Shown piece after piece: positions 36,173 to 44,088 of a stretch of 64,000 nucleotides of DNA (positions within the stretch are counted from its first letter, which is position 1; every line of letters starts with the position of its first letter). Both the position numbers and the translations under genes were made by a program. The notes under the pieces were generated by a model. That model was not told the origin of the DNA and ran no database searches. It was given only the letters and a program-made list of their open reading frames with translations. The stretch covers positions 1-64,000 of the forward strand of contig CAXBES010000016.1 of the NCBI GenBank assembly GCA_963974915.1, in the 5' to 3' direction. Source of the stretch: CAXBES01 sp963974915. Lineage in GTDB: Bacteria; Bacteroidota; Bacteroidia; Flavobacteriales; Flavobacteriaceae.

Positions 36173-37159
36173 ATGAGTTCAGAAATCAAAAAAATTGGAG
36201 TCCTAACAAGTGGTGGAGACGCACCCGGAATGAATGCAGCGATTAGAGCTGTTGTACGATCATGTGCATATCATAATTTAGAATGTGTTGGGATCTTTCG
36301 CGGATACGAAGGCTTGATTGAAGGTGATTTCAAACCGCTGGACGCCCGCTCGGTAAAAAACATTATAAATCGAGGCGGAACCTTCTTAAAATCGGCCAGA
36401 TCAAAGGAATTTCGAACAGTAGAGGGTAGGAAAAAGGCTCATACACACTTAAAAAATGCAAACGTAGATGCGCTGGTAGTAATTGGTGGTGATGGAACTT
36501 TTAACGGGGCTATAGTTTTTAACGAAGAGTTTAACTATCCTATAGTTGGTATTCCGGGAACTATTGATAACGATATCAATGGCACCGATTATACAATTGG
36601 ATACGACACAGCACTTAACACTGTAGTTGAGGCAATAGATAAGATTAGGGATACGGCAAATTCACACAACCGACTCTTTTTGGTTGAGGTGATGGGAAGA
36701 GATGCAGGAGATATAGCGCTCAACGCCGGAATTGGTGCCGGAGCAGAGGAAATATTAATCCCCGAACAAAATCTGGGAAGAGAACGTTTAATTCAATCTT
36801 TAAAACGTAGTAAGAAGTCTGGTAAATCTTCAAGCATTGTAGTAGTCGCAGAAGGTGATCAAATTGGTAAGAATATCTTTGGCTTGGCAGATTACATCAG
36901 AGAAAATTTAGAAGAATACGAAGTAAAAGTAACGGTATTAGGTCATATTCAACGAGGTGGAGCTCCAAGTTGTTACGACAGAGTTCTTGCGAGTAGATTA
37001 GGGGTGGGTGCAATAGATGCCCTATTAAATAATCAGCGAGACGTGATGATTGGAGTGGTACACAATAAAGTGGTATTAGTACCCTTTACAGAATCACTAA
37101 AAGGTGCTAATAAATTAGACCTCGATTTGATTCGCGTGGCAGATATTACCTCAATTTAA
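36173..37159 (+). CDS. pfkA: ATP-dependent 6-phosphofructokinase
   Basis: A 328-aa enzyme phosphorylating fructose-6-phosphate to fructose-1,6-bisphosphate. Motifs: LTSGGDAPGMNAAIRA (ATP loop), GGDGTFNGA and PGTIDNDINGTDYTIG with the catalytic aspartate. Glycine in GGDGT and in PGTIDND, rather than Asp and Lys, marks ATP rather than pyrophosphate as donor. LGHIQRGGAPSCYDR supplies allosteric and sugar-phosphate contacts. It is first of four sugar-phosphate genes and shares a motif with the alpha-glucan locus upstream. Confidence 0.96.
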   Translation: MSSEIKKIGVLTSGGDAPGMNAAIRAVVRSCAYHNLECVGIFRGYEGLIEGDFKPLDARSVKNIINRGGTFLKSARSKEFRTVEGRKKAHTHLKNANVDALVVIGGDGTFNGAIVFNEEFNYPIVGIPGTIDNDINGTDYTIGYDTALNTVVEAIDKIRDTANSHNRLFLVEVMGRDAGDIALNAGIGAGAEEILIPEQNLGRERLIQSLKRSKKSGKSSSIVVVAEGDQIGKNIFGLADYIRENLEEYEVKVTVLGHIQRGGAPSCYDRVLASRLGVGAIDALLNNQRDVMIGVVHNKVVLVPFTESLKGANKLDLDLIRVADITSI

Positions 37160-37220
37160 ATAAGAACAACGTAAGACATATATTGAAATACAGTAAAGCA
37201 ATTAATTATAAACAGAACAT

Positions 37221-38219
37221 ATGAGTACAAAAATAGGAATCAATGGTTTCGGAAGAATTGGAAGAATAGCATTTAGAATTGCAGCGAAACACGATGATGT
37301 GGAAATTGTAGCAGTAAACGATCTCCTTGATGTTGATCACCTGGCATATTTGTTAGAATATGATTCTGTTCATGGAAAATACCCGGGAACTGTGGAAGTA
37401 AAAGACGGTAATTTGGTCGTTGATGGGAAACAAATAAGGGTTTCTGCCGAAAGAAACCCTGAGAATTTAAAGTGGGATGAGGCAGGAGTAGAGATCGTAG
37501 TTGACTGTACCGGTATTTTTACAGAACTAGATTCGGCAGGAGCTCATATTAAAGCCGGAGCTAAGAAGGTAGTGATCTCTGCACCTTCTAAAACAGCACC
37601 TATGTTTGTAATGGGAGTGAATCACGAAGAAGTGAAAGAAAGTGATACCATAGTGTCAAACGCTTCTTGTACTACTAATTGTCTTGCTCCCCTGGCAAAG
37701 ATCATCAACGATGAATACGGAATCGTAGAAGGATTGATGACCACGGTACATTCGGTAACAGCAACACAATCTACGGTAGATCAGCCTTCCCGTAAAAATT
37801 ATCGCCTTGGGAGAAGTGCTATTAGCAATATTATCCCAACCAGTACCGGAGCGGCTGTGGCAGTTACCAAGGTTATACCCGAATTAAAAGGAAAACTCAC
37901 AGGAATGGCTTTTCGGGTTCCCACAACCGATGTATCTGTGGTAGATCTAACAGTGAGAACCGAAAAATCCACGAGTTACGAAGCCATTAAAAACCTGTTT
38001 AGAACTGCTTCGGAAGGAAAATACAAGGGGATTGTTAATTATACCGATGAGAATGTCGTGTCACAGGACTTCGTAAGTGACCCACATACCTGTACATTTG
38101 ATGCCGATGCCGGTATTGCACTTAACGATAATTTCTTTAAGTTAGTGGCTTGGTATGATAATGAATATGCATATTCGGCTAAACTAATAGACCTGACTGC
38201 GCATCTCGCAACGCTTTAA
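37221..38219 (+). CDS. gapA: Glyceraldehyde-3-phosphate dehydrogenase
   Basis: A 332-aa NAD-dependent glycolytic enzyme. NGFGRIGRIAFR opens the Rossmann fold; the active-site Cys is in SNASCTTNCLAPL; the catalytic His is in the MTTVHSVTATQ segment; and WYDNEYAYSAKLIDL closes the protein. Asp at about position 33-34 (VNDLLDVDHLAYL) fits NAD use. It sits 61 bases after pfkA and 3 bases before the next gene. Confidence 0.97.
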   Translation: MSTKIGINGFGRIGRIAFRIAAKHDDVEIVAVNDLLDVDHLAYLLEYDSVHGKYPGTVEVKDGNLVVDGKQIRVSAERNPENLKWDEAGVEIVVDCTGIFTELDSAGAHIKAGAKKVVISAPSKTAPMFVMGVNHEEVKESDTIVSNASCTTNCLAPLAKIINDEYGIVEGLMTTVHSVTATQSTVDQPSRKNYRLGRSAISNIIPTSTGAAVAVTKVIPELKGKLTGMAFRVPTTDVSVVDLTVRTEKSTSYEAIKNLFRTASEGKYKGIVNYTDENVVSQDFVSDPHTCTFDADAGIALNDNFFKLVAWYDNEYAYSAKLIDLTAHLATL

Positions 38220-38222
38220 TGT

Positions 38223-39104
38223 ATGATTTTAATAACAGATGGTGGTTCTACCAAATGTGACTGGATCCTTTTAGATGAGAACGGAACGATAGCTCTTAAA
38301 ACACGGACGGCTGGTTTAAACCCTGCGGTAGTGCCCCCTGATGAGTTAAAAAGCAGAATTACGGCTAACTCAGATCTGGCTGCGATCTTTAATAAAACTA
38401 CGGTTCTCGATTTTTATGGTGCGGGATGTGGAACTGCGACACCGGTAAAGATTTTAGAGGACGTGCTCATAGAGCTTTTCCCCAAAGCGGAAATTTCGGT
38501 AAATGAAGATACTGTGGCTGCGGTATATGCAGCAACAACAGCACCGGGGATCGTTTGTATTTTAGGCACCGGATCTAATAGTTGTTACTTTGATGGGAAA
38601 GAGATCCATATGAGTGTCGCCTCTCTGGGTTATACTTTAATGGATGAGGCTAGTGGAAATTACTTCGGAAAGCGTCTTATTCGCGACTATTTTTACAAAA
38701 AAATGCCCGAAGTGTTATCTAAGGAATTTGAAAAACGCTTTGTTTTGGATCCCGATGAGATAAAACTGAACTTGTATAAAAAGCCGAATCCAAATATGTA
38801 TCTCGCGTCCTTTGCAGAATTTATCTTTAATCCATCGGAAAACAGACCCTCGTCTGCTCAGGATATTAATGGCTATTTTTATAAATTGATAAGCGAAGGA
38901 ATGTTGAAATTTATTGAATATCGAATTCTTTGTTATAAAGAAGCACAGCATGTTCCTATCCATTTTATAGGATCTATCGCACATTTTAGCAAAGATATAA
39001 TCCGTGATTGTATGAAACCTTACCATCTGGAATTGGGCTCAATTATAAGAAGACCTATCGACGGACTCATCAATTATTATGTGCATCACAAAATTAAGAA
39101 GTAA
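38223..39104 (+). CDS. BadF/BadG-type sugar kinase (N-acetylglucosamine kinase-like)
   Basis: A 293-aa actin-fold ATPase of the BadF/BadG/BcrA/BcrD family. It has the phosphate-1 motif DGGSTKCDWIL at the N-terminus, a central YGAGCG, and ILGTGSNSCYFDG as phosphate-2 region; GYTLMDEASGNYFGKRL resembles N-acetylglucosamine kinases. Located between gapA and pgi in an alpha-glucan locus, it could phosphorylate the free glucose released by maltose phosphorylase. That role is inferred from context; GlcNAc kinase is the usual label. Confidence 0.8.
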   Translation: MILITDGGSTKCDWILLDENGTIALKTRTAGLNPAVVPPDELKSRITANSDLAAIFNKTTVLDFYGAGCGTATPVKILEDVLIELFPKAEISVNEDTVAAVYAATTAPGIVCILGTGSNSCYFDGKEIHMSVASLGYTLMDEASGNYFGKRLIRDYFYKKMPEVLSKEFEKRFVLDPDEIKLNLYKKPNPNMYLASFAEFIFNPSENRPSSAQDINGYFYKLISEGMLKFIEYRILCYKEAQHVPIHFIGSIAHFSKDIIRDCMKPYHLELGSIIRRPIDGLINYYVHHKIKK

Positions 39105-39125
39105 TTGAACTTGCGTAATTAGCAT

Positions 39126-40694
39126 ATGCCACTACCAAAAATAAATCCAATACAAACACAAGCCTGGAAAAAGCTTCAGGAGCATTATACTTTGATTAAA
39201 GACGTAAAAATGCAAGAATTGTTTGCTGCAGACGCTTCTCGTGGAGCTACGTTTAACGTTGAGTGGAAGGATCTTTATCTTGATTTTTCAAAAAACAGAA
39301 TTACTTCGGAAACGGTATCGCTCCTTACAGATCTTGCCAACGAAGTGAAACTTAAAGAAGCAATTTCGCTTCAGTTTGGGGGAGATCATATTAATGAAAC
39401 TGAAGATAGAGCCGTGCTCCACACTGCACTTCGCGATTTTGGAAATATGAAGCCTGAAGTAAGAGAAACACTTCAACAGATGAAACATTTTTCCGAAGAA
39501 ATGATTTCGGAAAACTGGAAGGGTTATACCGGGAAAGCTATTACAAATATAGTAAACATAGGGATTGGCGGTAGTGACCTTGGGCCTGCAATGGTTACTG
39601 AAGCGCTTACTTTTTATAGAAACAGGTTAAAAGTTCATTATGTCTCAAACGTAGATGGTGATCATATAAATGAAGTGATAAAGGAGCTGGACAGGGAAAC
39701 GACCCTATTTATTATTGTATCCAAAACATTTACGACGCAAGAAACCATGAGCAACGCAAATACCATTAGAGAATGGTTTTTAAAAGGCGCGTCTAAAACC
39801 GATATTTCTAAACACTTTGTTGCTGTATCCACAAATATTGAAGAGGTTAATGCCTTCGGAATAGCTCCCGAGAACACCTTTACAATGTGGAATTGGGTTG
39901 GAGGCCGTTTTTCGTTATGGAGTGCTGTAGGGTTATCTACTTGCTGCGCAATTGGATATGATAATTTTGAGGAATTACTCAAGGGAGCTCATGAAATGGA
40001 TGAGCATTTCAGAAATACTGAGTTTTCAGAAAATATCCCGGTGATCTTAGCTTTATTATCGGTTTGGTATAACAATTTCTTTACTTCTGAAAGCGAAGCG
40101 GTAATACCTTATTCTCAGTATTTAAACAAGCTGGTTCCGTATTTGCAACAGGCAATTATGGAAAGTAATGGCAAGAATATCGATAGAAACGGAAATGCCG
40201 TAGATTATCAAACCGGAACGATCGTCTGGGGAAGTACGGGTACTAATGCGCAACATGCCTTTTTTCAGTTACTGCATCAGGGAACAAAGTTGATTCCTGC
40301 AGATTTCATCGGTTTTGTTGAACCGCTCTTCGGAAACACCTCTCATCACAATAAACTTACAGCAAATCTCTTGGCTCAAACCGAAGCTTTAATGCAAGGT
40401 ACCGAAGGACTTTCCGTAGAAAATAATTTCAAAAGCTTTAACGGGAACCAACCAACGAATACTTTACTCATAAAAAAATTAACTCCCAAAAACTTGGGGA
40501 GTCTGATTGCGTTGTATGAGCATAAGATATTTGTTCAGGGCATAATTTGGAATATTTTCAGTTACGATCAATGGGGTGTAGAACTAGGCAAGAAAATAGC
40601 CACGTCACTTTTAGATAATATTGAGTCTGAAGCCAAACCTCTGCAAAGTAGTTCTTCCACTCAGGCGTTATTTTCGAAATTTTTAAAGAATTAA
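39126..40694 (+). CDS. pgi: Glucose-6-phosphate isomerase
   Basis: A 522-aa enzyme interconverting glucose-6-phosphate and fructose-6-phosphate. Signatures: VNIGIGGSDLGPAMVTEAL, SKTFTTQETMSNA, WNWVGGRFSLWSAVGL, the catalytic Glu in the GKNIDRNG/QTGTIVWGSTGTN area and His in GTNAQHAFFQLLHQGTKLIP, and a C-terminal YDQWGVELGK with the essential Lys. Length is slightly below E. coli Pgi. It ends the four-gene glycolytic set. Confidence 0.97.
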   Translation: MPLPKINPIQTQAWKKLQEHYTLIKDVKMQELFAADASRGATFNVEWKDLYLDFSKNRITSETVSLLTDLANEVKLKEAISLQFGGDHINETEDRAVLHTALRDFGNMKPEVRETLQQMKHFSEEMISENWKGYTGKAITNIVNIGIGGSDLGPAMVTEALTFYRNRLKVHYVSNVDGDHINEVIKELDRETTLFIIVSKTFTTQETMSNANTIREWFLKGASKTDISKHFVAVSTNIEEVNAFGIAPENTFTMWNWVGGRFSLWSAVGLSTCCAIGYDNFEELLKGAHEMDEHFRNTEFSENIPVILALLSVWYNNFFTSESEAVIPYSQYLNKLVPYLQQAIMESNGKNIDRNGNAVDYQTGTIVWGSTGTNAQHAFFQLLHQGTKLIPADFIGFVEPLFGNTSHHNKLTANLLAQTEALMQGTEGLSVENNFKSFNGNQPTNTLLIKKLTPKNLGSLIALYEHKIFVQGIIWNIFSYDQWGVELGKKIATSLLDNIESEAKPLQSSSSTQALFSKFLKN

Positions 40695-40725
40695 TTTAAT
40701 TATTGATCACTTTTCTTCTGTAGTA

Positions 40726-40759
40726 ATTGCCACTCTGTAATTACGGAGCGGCATTTTTA
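40726..40759 (+). terminator. pgi: Terminator after pgi
   Basis: ATTGCCACTC pairs with GGAGCGGCAT with interruptions around a TGTAATTAC loop, followed by a T run. It lies 32 bases after pgi. Confidence 0.6.
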
Positions 40760-40842
40760 TATATTTCCATAGCTCATGTAGTCTGTTGTATATCAGTTTG
40801 ATTCACTGACATTTTTATATTCTTTGGTCGGTATATATAAAA

Positions 40843-41160
40843 ATGCGAGCATACAAATTTGATAGGTATGTGTTCCAAATATGTAGCTATTCCGAAGAAA
40901 ACTATAAGGATTTTGAGCTGGTTAAACCAAAAGAACCTAAGCAGTATTATCATCAGGTTTATGATGAAACTAACACTGCGAAAAGGATTCCCGACTACAG
41001 ATCTCAATTATTATGGGAACCAAATATTGAGCTGCAACGCATTGTTCTAAGGTTCGATTTTTTTACTTCCAACAATACAGGAGTTTACGAAATCTCTCTC
41101 GAAGGTTTTACTTTTGATGGGGAGCCGGTGTCTTTAAAAGAGCGGTTTATTGTAGAATAA
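40843..41160 (+). pseudogene. Probable C-terminal remnant of a large surface/secreted protein
   Basis: A 105-aa frame without signal peptide. It begins with charged residues and ends with PDYRSQLLWEPNIEL, FFTSNNTGVYEISLEGFTFDGEPVS and KERFIVE. In Bacteroidetes this arrangement is usual at the extreme C-terminus of large plug-domain or macroglobulin-like envelope proteins. No upstream part remains in any frame before the pgi terminator, so a decayed or truncated copy is likely. A short independent gene is the alternative. Confidence 0.45.
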
Positions 41161-41301
41161 TTAGTGATAATTCTTGGTTCGAACATAGAAAATGTAATAT
41201 AAATCTGTCATATACTTTTTTTTTAAAATCCAAATCCAAATCGTTCGTCTCGCTTAAAAGGTTTTTCTATTTTTATCACTTAACCGTTTAAATTTTTAAC
41301 T

Positions 41302-41670
41302 ATGAAATCTGAAGATCAAAAACCAAATACTATCGATTTAAAGAAAGCCGAAGCCTGGACAAAAAAGTGGAGAGGAGTGGAAGGATCGTATAATAAACAT
41401 CATGAATGTCATGGGTTTTTAATTCCGGCAGATGATTTACGCGGTTTGTTGGCGGAGGAAGATGGTCAGAAGGGGGTGCAATTTGTAAGAGCTTATTTGG
41501 CGGTTGACGAGAATAATGACGAAAAGTTAGTAATTGTAGGAACCGAGTCTGAAGATGGCGGGACAACCTATAAAGACCTGATCACGGGTTATAATGGAAC
41601 CGGAGATATTTATGATTTTGTAAGACCTTGTCCGCCTAAATGTGATATAAACAGCCCCTTAAATAAATAA
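41302..41670 (+). CDS. Hypothetical cytosolic protein, 122 aa
   Basis: A 122-aa soluble acidic protein with LKKAEAWTKKWRGVEGSYN near the start, FLIPADDLRGLLAEEDG in the middle and a C-terminal FVRPCPPKCDINSPL with two cysteines two residues apart. No signal peptide or membrane segment. Not recognised. The next gene begins immediately after its stop, so the two are translationally linked and probably work together. Confidence 0.7.
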   Translation: MKSEDQKPNTIDLKKAEAWTKKWRGVEGSYNKHHECHGFLIPADDLRGLLAEEDGQKGVQFVRAYLAVDENNDEKLVIVGTESEDGGTTYKDLITGYNGTGDIYDFVRPCPPKCDINSPLNK

Positions 41671-42300
41671 ATGGACCTACTTTTAGATGGTATTACAGAA
41701 TTCACAGTAATATTCGCTGTTATCAATGCCCTGTTATATATTAAAAGCTTTGCTCTTAAAGGAAAGGCTTTTAAGTTTTTTGCTGTGTATTTATGTTTAG
41801 TGGGATCTATTCAATTGGCTGCCAGTATTCTCGGTGGTGTATTTCATCAGCATAACTTATTCTTATCTCATTTTTATTTTATTTTTCAATTTATATTTCT
41901 TTCACTATTCTATTTCGAATTATTAGGGTTTAGATGGATGAACTGGGTATTAATTTTTGTGCTGGGATTAATTGGATTTCAATATTTTCAAACACCGGAG
42001 ATATTCTTTACTTATAACCCAATTGGAATGAGTATCACGCATAGTGTTTTGGTATTGTATTCGTTGTTATATTTTTACAAACAATTAAATGGGAAAGGTG
42101 ATTTTTTAATAGTAAACGTGGGTGTCTTTTTCTATTTATTGTCAAGCGCATTAATATTTGCATCAGGAAATCTGGTTTTTAATTTGAATATTTCCAAATC
42201 AATGATCAAATTATTATCGAATTTGAATTCCGTTTTATATTTAGTTTTCCAAATCTTAATCTTCCTGGAATGGTATAAAAATTACAGGAAAGCAGCATAA
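41671..42300 (+). CDS. Integral membrane protein of unknown function, 209 aa
   Basis: The product is hydrophobic throughout, with about six or seven predicted helices and short loops (for example FFAVYLCLVGSIQLAASILG, YLVFQILIFLEWYKNYRKAA at the end). The positive C-terminus suggests it faces the cytosol. No known catalytic motif. It abuts the preceding gene and lies 134 bases before a histidine kinase gene; proteins of this kind can act as membrane sensors for NarL-type kinases, but that is inference. Confidence 0.7.
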   Translation: MDLLLDGITEFTVIFAVINALLYIKSFALKGKAFKFFAVYLCLVGSIQLAASILGGVFHQHNLFLSHFYFIFQFIFLSLFYFELLGFRWMNWVLIFVLGLIGFQYFQTPEIFFTYNPIGMSITHSVLVLYSLLYFYKQLNGKGDFLIVNVGVFFYLLSSALIFASGNLVFNLNISKSMIKLLSNLNSVLYLVFQILIFLEWYKNYRKAA

Positions 42301-42434
42301 TTGTTATATTACTATTCAGAATTTCCTTTGAATGTCTTAACCATCTTTGAGAAATAAAATGGTCATGAACAAAGCGTTAAAAGATATAAGTATCTCACTC
42401 CAACTATCCGCCAAATTCATATCTTCGTGCTAAT

Positions 42435-43229
42435 ATGGAGCAAATCGTATCTGCAGAAAATCAAATTGTCAACATCATTTTAATTGCGATCATACTTTTA
42501 ATTGTTATGTCGGTCGCAATTGTATTATTTTTCTACTTTTCCCGAAGAAAAATTGTAAGATCGGAGCTTGAAAAAGCTACCATGCAGATTAAGCATCAAA
42601 AAGATGTGATTCAATCTACATTGATTACACAGGAAGCAGAACGCAGCAGGATCGCTCAGGATCTTCACGATGCAATTAGTTCTAAGCTCAATATTGTTTC
42701 TCTAAATGCTAATATTCTCACAGAAGAGAACATCCCATCAACCGATGCTAATAAGATTGGAAACAGTATTCTTAAAGTGACCACCAATGTTTTAGAAAGT
42801 TCGCGAAAAATTGCCCATGCGTTATTACCACCAACCTTAGATAAGTTCGGGTTTCAGGCAGCTTTAGAGGAACTCTGTGAGGAAGTTTCAGAAACGGGAG
42901 CCTTTAAGCTTAATTATCGCATAAATTATGATAATGAATTTTTATCTTCGGAAAGTGAATTGCATTTGTTTAGAATTGTTCAGGAATTGTTTAATAACTC
43001 CATTAAGCATGCAGAAGCTTCAGAAATAAATTTAAAAATTGAAACACTTGAAAACCTGTTAGCCCTTAATTACACTGATGATGGAAAGGGTTTCGAGTAT
43101 GAGGAAAAGAAGATGTCGAAAGGATTAGGCATGAATGGATTAGAAAATCGCGTGGCAATTTTAAATGGAAGCTTTAACTTTGAAACATCACCGGGTAATG
43201 GCATTAATGTCACAATAATGATAGGGTAA
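42435..43229 (+). CDS. NarL/UhpB-type sensor histidine kinase
   Basis: A 264-aa kinase with a single N-terminal membrane helix (about 12-36), a short coiled coil, a HisKA_3 dimerisation box with His78 in RIAQDLHDAIS, and a C-terminal HATPase domain (LFNNSIKHAEA, YTDDGKGFEY, GLGMNGLENR). The lack of a periplasmic domain means that the signal is sensed in the membrane, in the cytosol or through a partner. The response regulator follows after 3 bases. Confidence 0.9.
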   Translation: MEQIVSAENQIVNIILIAIILLIVMSVAIVLFFYFSRRKIVRSELEKATMQIKHQKDVIQSTLITQEAERSRIAQDLHDAISSKLNIVSLNANILTEENIPSTDANKIGNSILKVTTNVLESSRKIAHALLPPTLDKFGFQAALEELCEEVSETGAFKLNYRINYDNEFLSSESELHLFRIVQELFNNSIKHAEASEINLKIETLENLLALNYTDDGKGFEYEEKKMSKGLGMNGLENRVAILNGSFNFETSPGNGINVTIMIG

Positions 43230-43232
43230 TTC

Positions 43233-43904
43233 ATGGAAATAAATATAGGAATAGCAGATGATGAAGAATTATTCAGAATTGGAATTGCTCACATTCTCTC
43301 TCGTGATCCCGAAATAAATGTAGTATTTCAGGCTTCAAATGGGAAGGATCTATTAGAAATGCTTTCTAAAAGTGATCCAATTCCCGATATCATCATGACC
43401 GATATAAAGATGCCGGAACTCAATGGAGTTGAAGCGACTAAAATTATTAGTCAGACACATAAAGAAATAGGCATAATCGCCCTTACCACTTATAATACAA
43501 AACCATTTATTAGAAATATGATCGATGTTGGAGCCAGTGCTTATCTGGTTAAGAATTCGGCACCTTCAGATGTGATTCATACAATAAAGCAAGTTTTTTA
43601 TAAAGGTTTTTATTACGATAACGAGGTACTGTCCATAATAAACAATAGAAACAGCTATCAAAACACTGAAAGCGAGAAATCTATCTTTGATGAAAATTTT
43701 CTTACACCTCGTGAAGCTGAGATCCTGGAATTGATCTGTAAACAACATACTACTCATGAAATAGGTAAAAAGCTGTTTATAAGTCCGCGTACCGTAGAAG
43801 TTCACCGCAAGAATCTACTTGATAAAACAGGCGTAAAGAATATAGCGGGTTTAGTTATTTTCGCAATACACAATGATCTTGTTCCACCAATCATAGTAGA
43901 TTAG
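43233..43904 (+). CDS. NarL/FixJ-type response regulator
   Basis: A 223-aa regulator. The receiver domain (1-120) has IADDEE, phospho-acceptor Asp57 (IIMTDIKMPELNG) and Lys in YLVKNSAPSDV. The C-terminal LuxR-type HTH about 150-215 reads LTPREAEILELICKQ and ISPRTVEVHRKNLLDKTG. It is the partner of the kinase just upstream and ends 184 bases before the T6SS operon begins, so it could regulate secretion genes. That link is unproven. Confidence 0.92.
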   Translation: MEINIGIADDEELFRIGIAHILSRDPEINVVFQASNGKDLLEMLSKSDPIPDIIMTDIKMPELNGVEATKIISQTHKEIGIIALTTYNTKPFIRNMIDVGASAYLVKNSAPSDVIHTIKQVFYKGFYYDNEVLSIINNRNSYQNTESEKSIFDENFLTPREAEILELICKQHTTHEIGKKLFISPRTVEVHRKNLLDKTGVKNIAGLVIFAIHNDLVPPIIVD

Positions 43905-44088
43905 TTCTGGTTTTTCATTTTTTAGAAAGGGGTGAATACCCCAATTTACTGTATAACCCACCTCTTTAACCAATTTTTAAGCACCTAAACGAATAGTTTT
44001 TTAGGAGTTATAAAAATACACTGTATATTGTGTAACTTTAGTAATCAATACTTTAACCAATTCAATTAACAAACCCTGACCAAACAAA

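Noticed and set aside
43929..43942. GGGGT-GAAT-ACCCC hairpin after the response regulator gene
   Set aside because: Only a 5-bp stem and no T run, so it is not called as a terminator; it could be an operator but nothing supports that.
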